Assembly: GCA_964524065.1 (NCBI GenBank)
Contig: CAZGCB010000009.1
Span: 1 to 43,160 of the forward strand
Length of the DNA stretch: 43,160 bases
Direction of reading: 5' to 3'
Origin: CAZADA01 sp964524065
GTDB lineage: Bacteria > Pseudomonadota > Alphaproteobacteria > Caulobacterales > Maricaulaceae
In this document: positions 41,750 to 43,160 of the stretch, piece after piece
Numbering within the stretch: position 1 is the first letter of the stretch
Layout: each line of letters starts with the position of its first letter
Notes under the pieces: model-generated
The model's database searches: none
Told to the model about the DNA's origin: nothing
What the model saw: the letters and a program-made list of their open reading frames with translations, nothing else
Program-made: the position numbers and the translations under genes

Positions 41750-42396
41750 GCCCCATCCGCAGCCGCCGATGCATGCGCCGGAAACAGCCGCGCCAGCAAT
41801 TGCTCGAAGGCGCGCGCCCGATGGCTCATGGCGTGCTTGGCGGCGGGATCCATCTCCCCAAATGTCTCCGCATGGCCGGTCGGCACGAAGATGGGATCAT
41901 AGCCGAAGCCGCGATCGCCGCGGGGCGGGAAGGTGAGCGCCCCCTCCACCCGGCCTTCAAAGAACTCCAACCGTCCATCCGGCATAGCGAGCGCCAAGGT
42001 GCAGTGGAATGCAGCCGACAGATCGCTCGCCCCAGTCTCCCGCAGCGCCGCCTCCACCCGCGCAATGCCGACGGCGAAATCCTTGTCCGGCCCGGCCCAA
42101 TCGGCGGAATACACGCCCGGCGCGCCATCGAGCGCCGCAACGCACAACCCAGAATCGTCCGACAAGGCCGGCAGCCCCGCAACCTCAGCCGCCGCGCGCG
42201 CTTTAATCGTCGCATTGCCAGCGAAGGTGGTTTCGGTCTCCGGCGGCTCCGGCAAGCCCAGCGCGCCCGCCGACACCGCCTCCACGCCGAGCGGCCCCAG
42301 CAGCGCCCCGATCTCCCGCACCTTGCCGGGATTATGGCTCGCCACCACCAGCTTGCTCAGCTCCGCGCCTTGGATTCTCGCGCTCGTCTTGTCCAT
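41746..42396 (-). CDS. rdgB: non-canonical purine NTP pyrophosphatase RdgB
   Basis: RdgB (Ham1) hydrolyses ITP, dITP and XTP to monophosphates, keeping deaminated purines out of nucleic acids. The SHNPGKVREI motif begins the protein, SDDSGLCVAALDGAPGVYSADWAG carries the general base region, and FGYDPIFVP and SHRARAF complete the active site. ATG 42396 gives 216 residues and has GGAG 6 nt upstream; the longer frame to 42420 is not supported. Its promoter lies in the 190-nt region shared with the divergent XRE gene. Confidence 0.96.
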   Translation of the reverse strand: MDKTSARIQGAELSKLVVASHNPGKVREIGALLGPLGVEAVSAGALGLPEPPETETTFAGNATIKARAAAEVAGLPALSDDSGLCVAALDGAPGVYSADWAGPDKDFAVGIARVEAALRETGASDLSAAFHCTLALAMPDGRLEFFEGRVEGALTFPPRGDRGFGYDPIFVPTGHAETFGEMDPAAKHAMSHRARAFEQLLARLFPAHASAAADGA

Positions 42397-42431
42397 CTCT
42401 GTCTCCATTGACACCGGCAAAGCACGTGCAC

Positions 42432-42467
42432 TTGATTGAAAGTCAATATTCGTTTATCGTAAAACGA
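42432..42467 (+). promoter_or_regulatory. candidate promoter and operator of the small XRE gene
   Basis: TTGATT (42432-42437) and TATCGT (42455-42460) are spaced by 17 nt and could be -35 and -10 boxes for the plus-strand XRE gene. The -10 lies within a perfect inverted repeat TCGTTT-ATCGTA-AAACGA at 42450-42467. An XRE repressor bound there would block this promoter and could also affect divergent rdgB. Inferred from position and symmetry only. Confidence 0.45.
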
Positions 42468-42587
42468 GATAATTTGAAATTGCCTGTCAGTGGAGAGGGA
42501 GCTTGCCGCCCGGTCAAGTCCACCCGAACCACGCCATGGTTTGAACGCCGGCGCTGACGCGCCGTTGCGGGAGCAGTGAGGCCGCTG

Positions 42588-42818
42588 ATGTCCATTCGCG
42601 TCACCCTCGATCGCATGCTGTTGGAGCGGCGCATGTCGCTGACGGAGCTGTGCGATCGCGTCGGGATCACACTGGCGAACATGTCCATTCTCAAAACGGG
42701 CAAGGCGAAAGCGATACGCTTCTCCACGCTTGAGGCGCTCTGCCGCGAATTGGACTGTCAGCCGGCGGATTTGCTGCGCTATGAGCCAACGACGGAGCAG
42801 CGCCGCCCCGACCCTTAG
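42588..42818 (+). CDS. small XRE-family repressor (YozG-like helix-turn-helix)
   Basis: This 76-residue protein is a lone Cro/C1-type helix-turn-helix: MSIRVTLDRMLLERRMSLTELCDRVGITLANMSILKTGKAKAIRFSTLEALCRELDCQPADLLRY. It resembles the small YozG/YdaS-type regulators that often regulate an adjacent membrane protein (DUF2975), but no such partner is present here. ATG 42588 has GAGG 6 nt upstream; a GTG four codons earlier is possible. The gene lies on the plus strand between rph and rdgB, which are adjacent in many relatives. An inverted repeat 120 nt upstream may be its own operator. Confidence 0.9.
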   Translation: MSIRVTLDRMLLERRMSLTELCDRVGITLANMSILKTGKAKAIRFSTLEALCRELDCQPADLLRYEPTTEQRRPDP

Positions 42819-42830
42819 GCCGCGCAGGGC

Positions 42831-43160
42831 TTAGCGCGCCGCCGCCGCCGCCTGCATCGCGCTCAGCTCACCGCAGCCCTTCTGCGCCAGAGCCACCAGC
42901 TCCGCAAACTGGTCCGGCGAGAACGCGCTCGTTTCCGCGGTGGCCTGCACCTCCACCAAACCGCCTGAAGCCGTGATGACGAAATTGGCGTCGGCGTCGG
43001 CGCGGCTGTCCTCGGCATAGTCGAGGTCCAGAACCGAAACCCCATTGTAAATGCCGCAGGAAATCGCCGCGCATTGATCCACCACCGGATCGGCCGCCAA
43101 CACCCCCTCATCCACCAGATACGCGCAGGCCCGCTTCAGCGCGACCCAGGCGCCGGTGAT
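42831..43160 (-). CDS. rph: ribonuclease PH, C-terminal part (5' end outside window)
   Basis: RNase PH trims tRNA 3' ends phosphorolytically. The visible 109 residues match the end of the protein: TGAWVALKRACAYL, then DQCAAISCGIYNGVSVLDLDYAEDSRADADANFVITASGGLVEVQATAET, which is the family pattern around LDLDYxEDS, and FSPDQFAELVALAQKGC. The open frame continues beyond the window edge, so no start is shown. It converges on the small XRE gene with 12 nt between stops. Confidence 0.94.
   Translation of the reverse strand: MTGAWVALKRACAYLVDEGVLAADPVVDQCAAISCGIYNGVSVLDLDYAEDSRADADANFVITASGGLVEVQATAETSAFSPDQFAELVALAQKGCGELSAMQAAAAAR

Noticed and set aside
1..43160. tRNA, rRNA, CRISPR, insertion sequence or prophage
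   Set aside because: No tRNA-like cloverleaf, repeat-spacer array, transposase, integrase or phage structural gene could be found; gaps are short.

Overview
This window reads as a piece of alphaproteobacterial chromosome with high GC and dense gene packing. The core gene order is typical of the class: mutS, murJ, trpS, nfuA, tsaB, rimI, fur, miaB, phoH, ybeY, corC, lnt, an XRE regulator, metK and trmB, nearly all on the minus strand. The Fur protein lacks the CxxC pair, as alphaproteobacterial Fur proteins often do. A proteobacterial GN-type sortase with its VIT/von Willebrand substrate suggests an aquatic or marine lineage, perhaps near the Hyphomonadales, Maricaulales or Caulobacterales. 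That placement is inference; no rRNA or tRNA gene is visible.

Layout. 1-3.6 kb: end of methylmalonyl-CoA mutase, a small membrane protein, an acyl-CoA thioesterase-like protein, and a secreted NTF2-fold protein that looks like an iota-class carbonic anhydrase, followed by a clear terminator. 3.6-8.2 kb: an aspartate-type aminotransferase (-) and the two-gene sortase system (+). 8.2-18.2 kb: the conserved minus-strand housekeeping block from trmB back to fur, covering tRNA modification (TrmB, MiaB), SAM synthesis (MetK, frameshifted here), lipoprotein acylation (Lnt), ribosome maturation (YbeY) and stress NTPase PhoH. A membrane protein with a ClpP-like serine protease domain lies between fur and miaB. 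18.2-25.3 kb: rimI and tsaB, a RutE-like nitroreductase, two small unknowns, nfuA, a GRAM-like protein, a DUF2333 protein and a copper pair (PCu(A)C chaperone plus Met/His-rich outer-membrane protein). 25.5-32.3 kb: an unknown gene, trpS, a vapBC toxin-antitoxin pair, murJ and mutS. 32.4-37.5 kb: an AmpG-like transporter, a hybrid histidine kinase and ComM. 37.5-40.5 kb: yraN and rsmI divergent from an LpoA-like lipoprotein, the same neighbourhood as in enterobacteria. 40.5-43.16 kb: hemW, rdgB, a small XRE repressor on the other strand, and the end of rph.

Many neighbours overlap by 4 nt (ATGA or GTGA), so most of the minus-strand genes are probably translationally coupled. No CRISPR array, insertion sequence, prophage, tRNA or rRNA was found. 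The least ordinary items are the candidate iota-carbonic anhydrase, the sortase pair whose substrate has no visible LPxTG-like signal, the ClpP-like membrane protein in the fur-miaB block, the vapBC pair with its palindromic promoter, the XRE gene inserted between rph and rdgB, and the metK frameshift.
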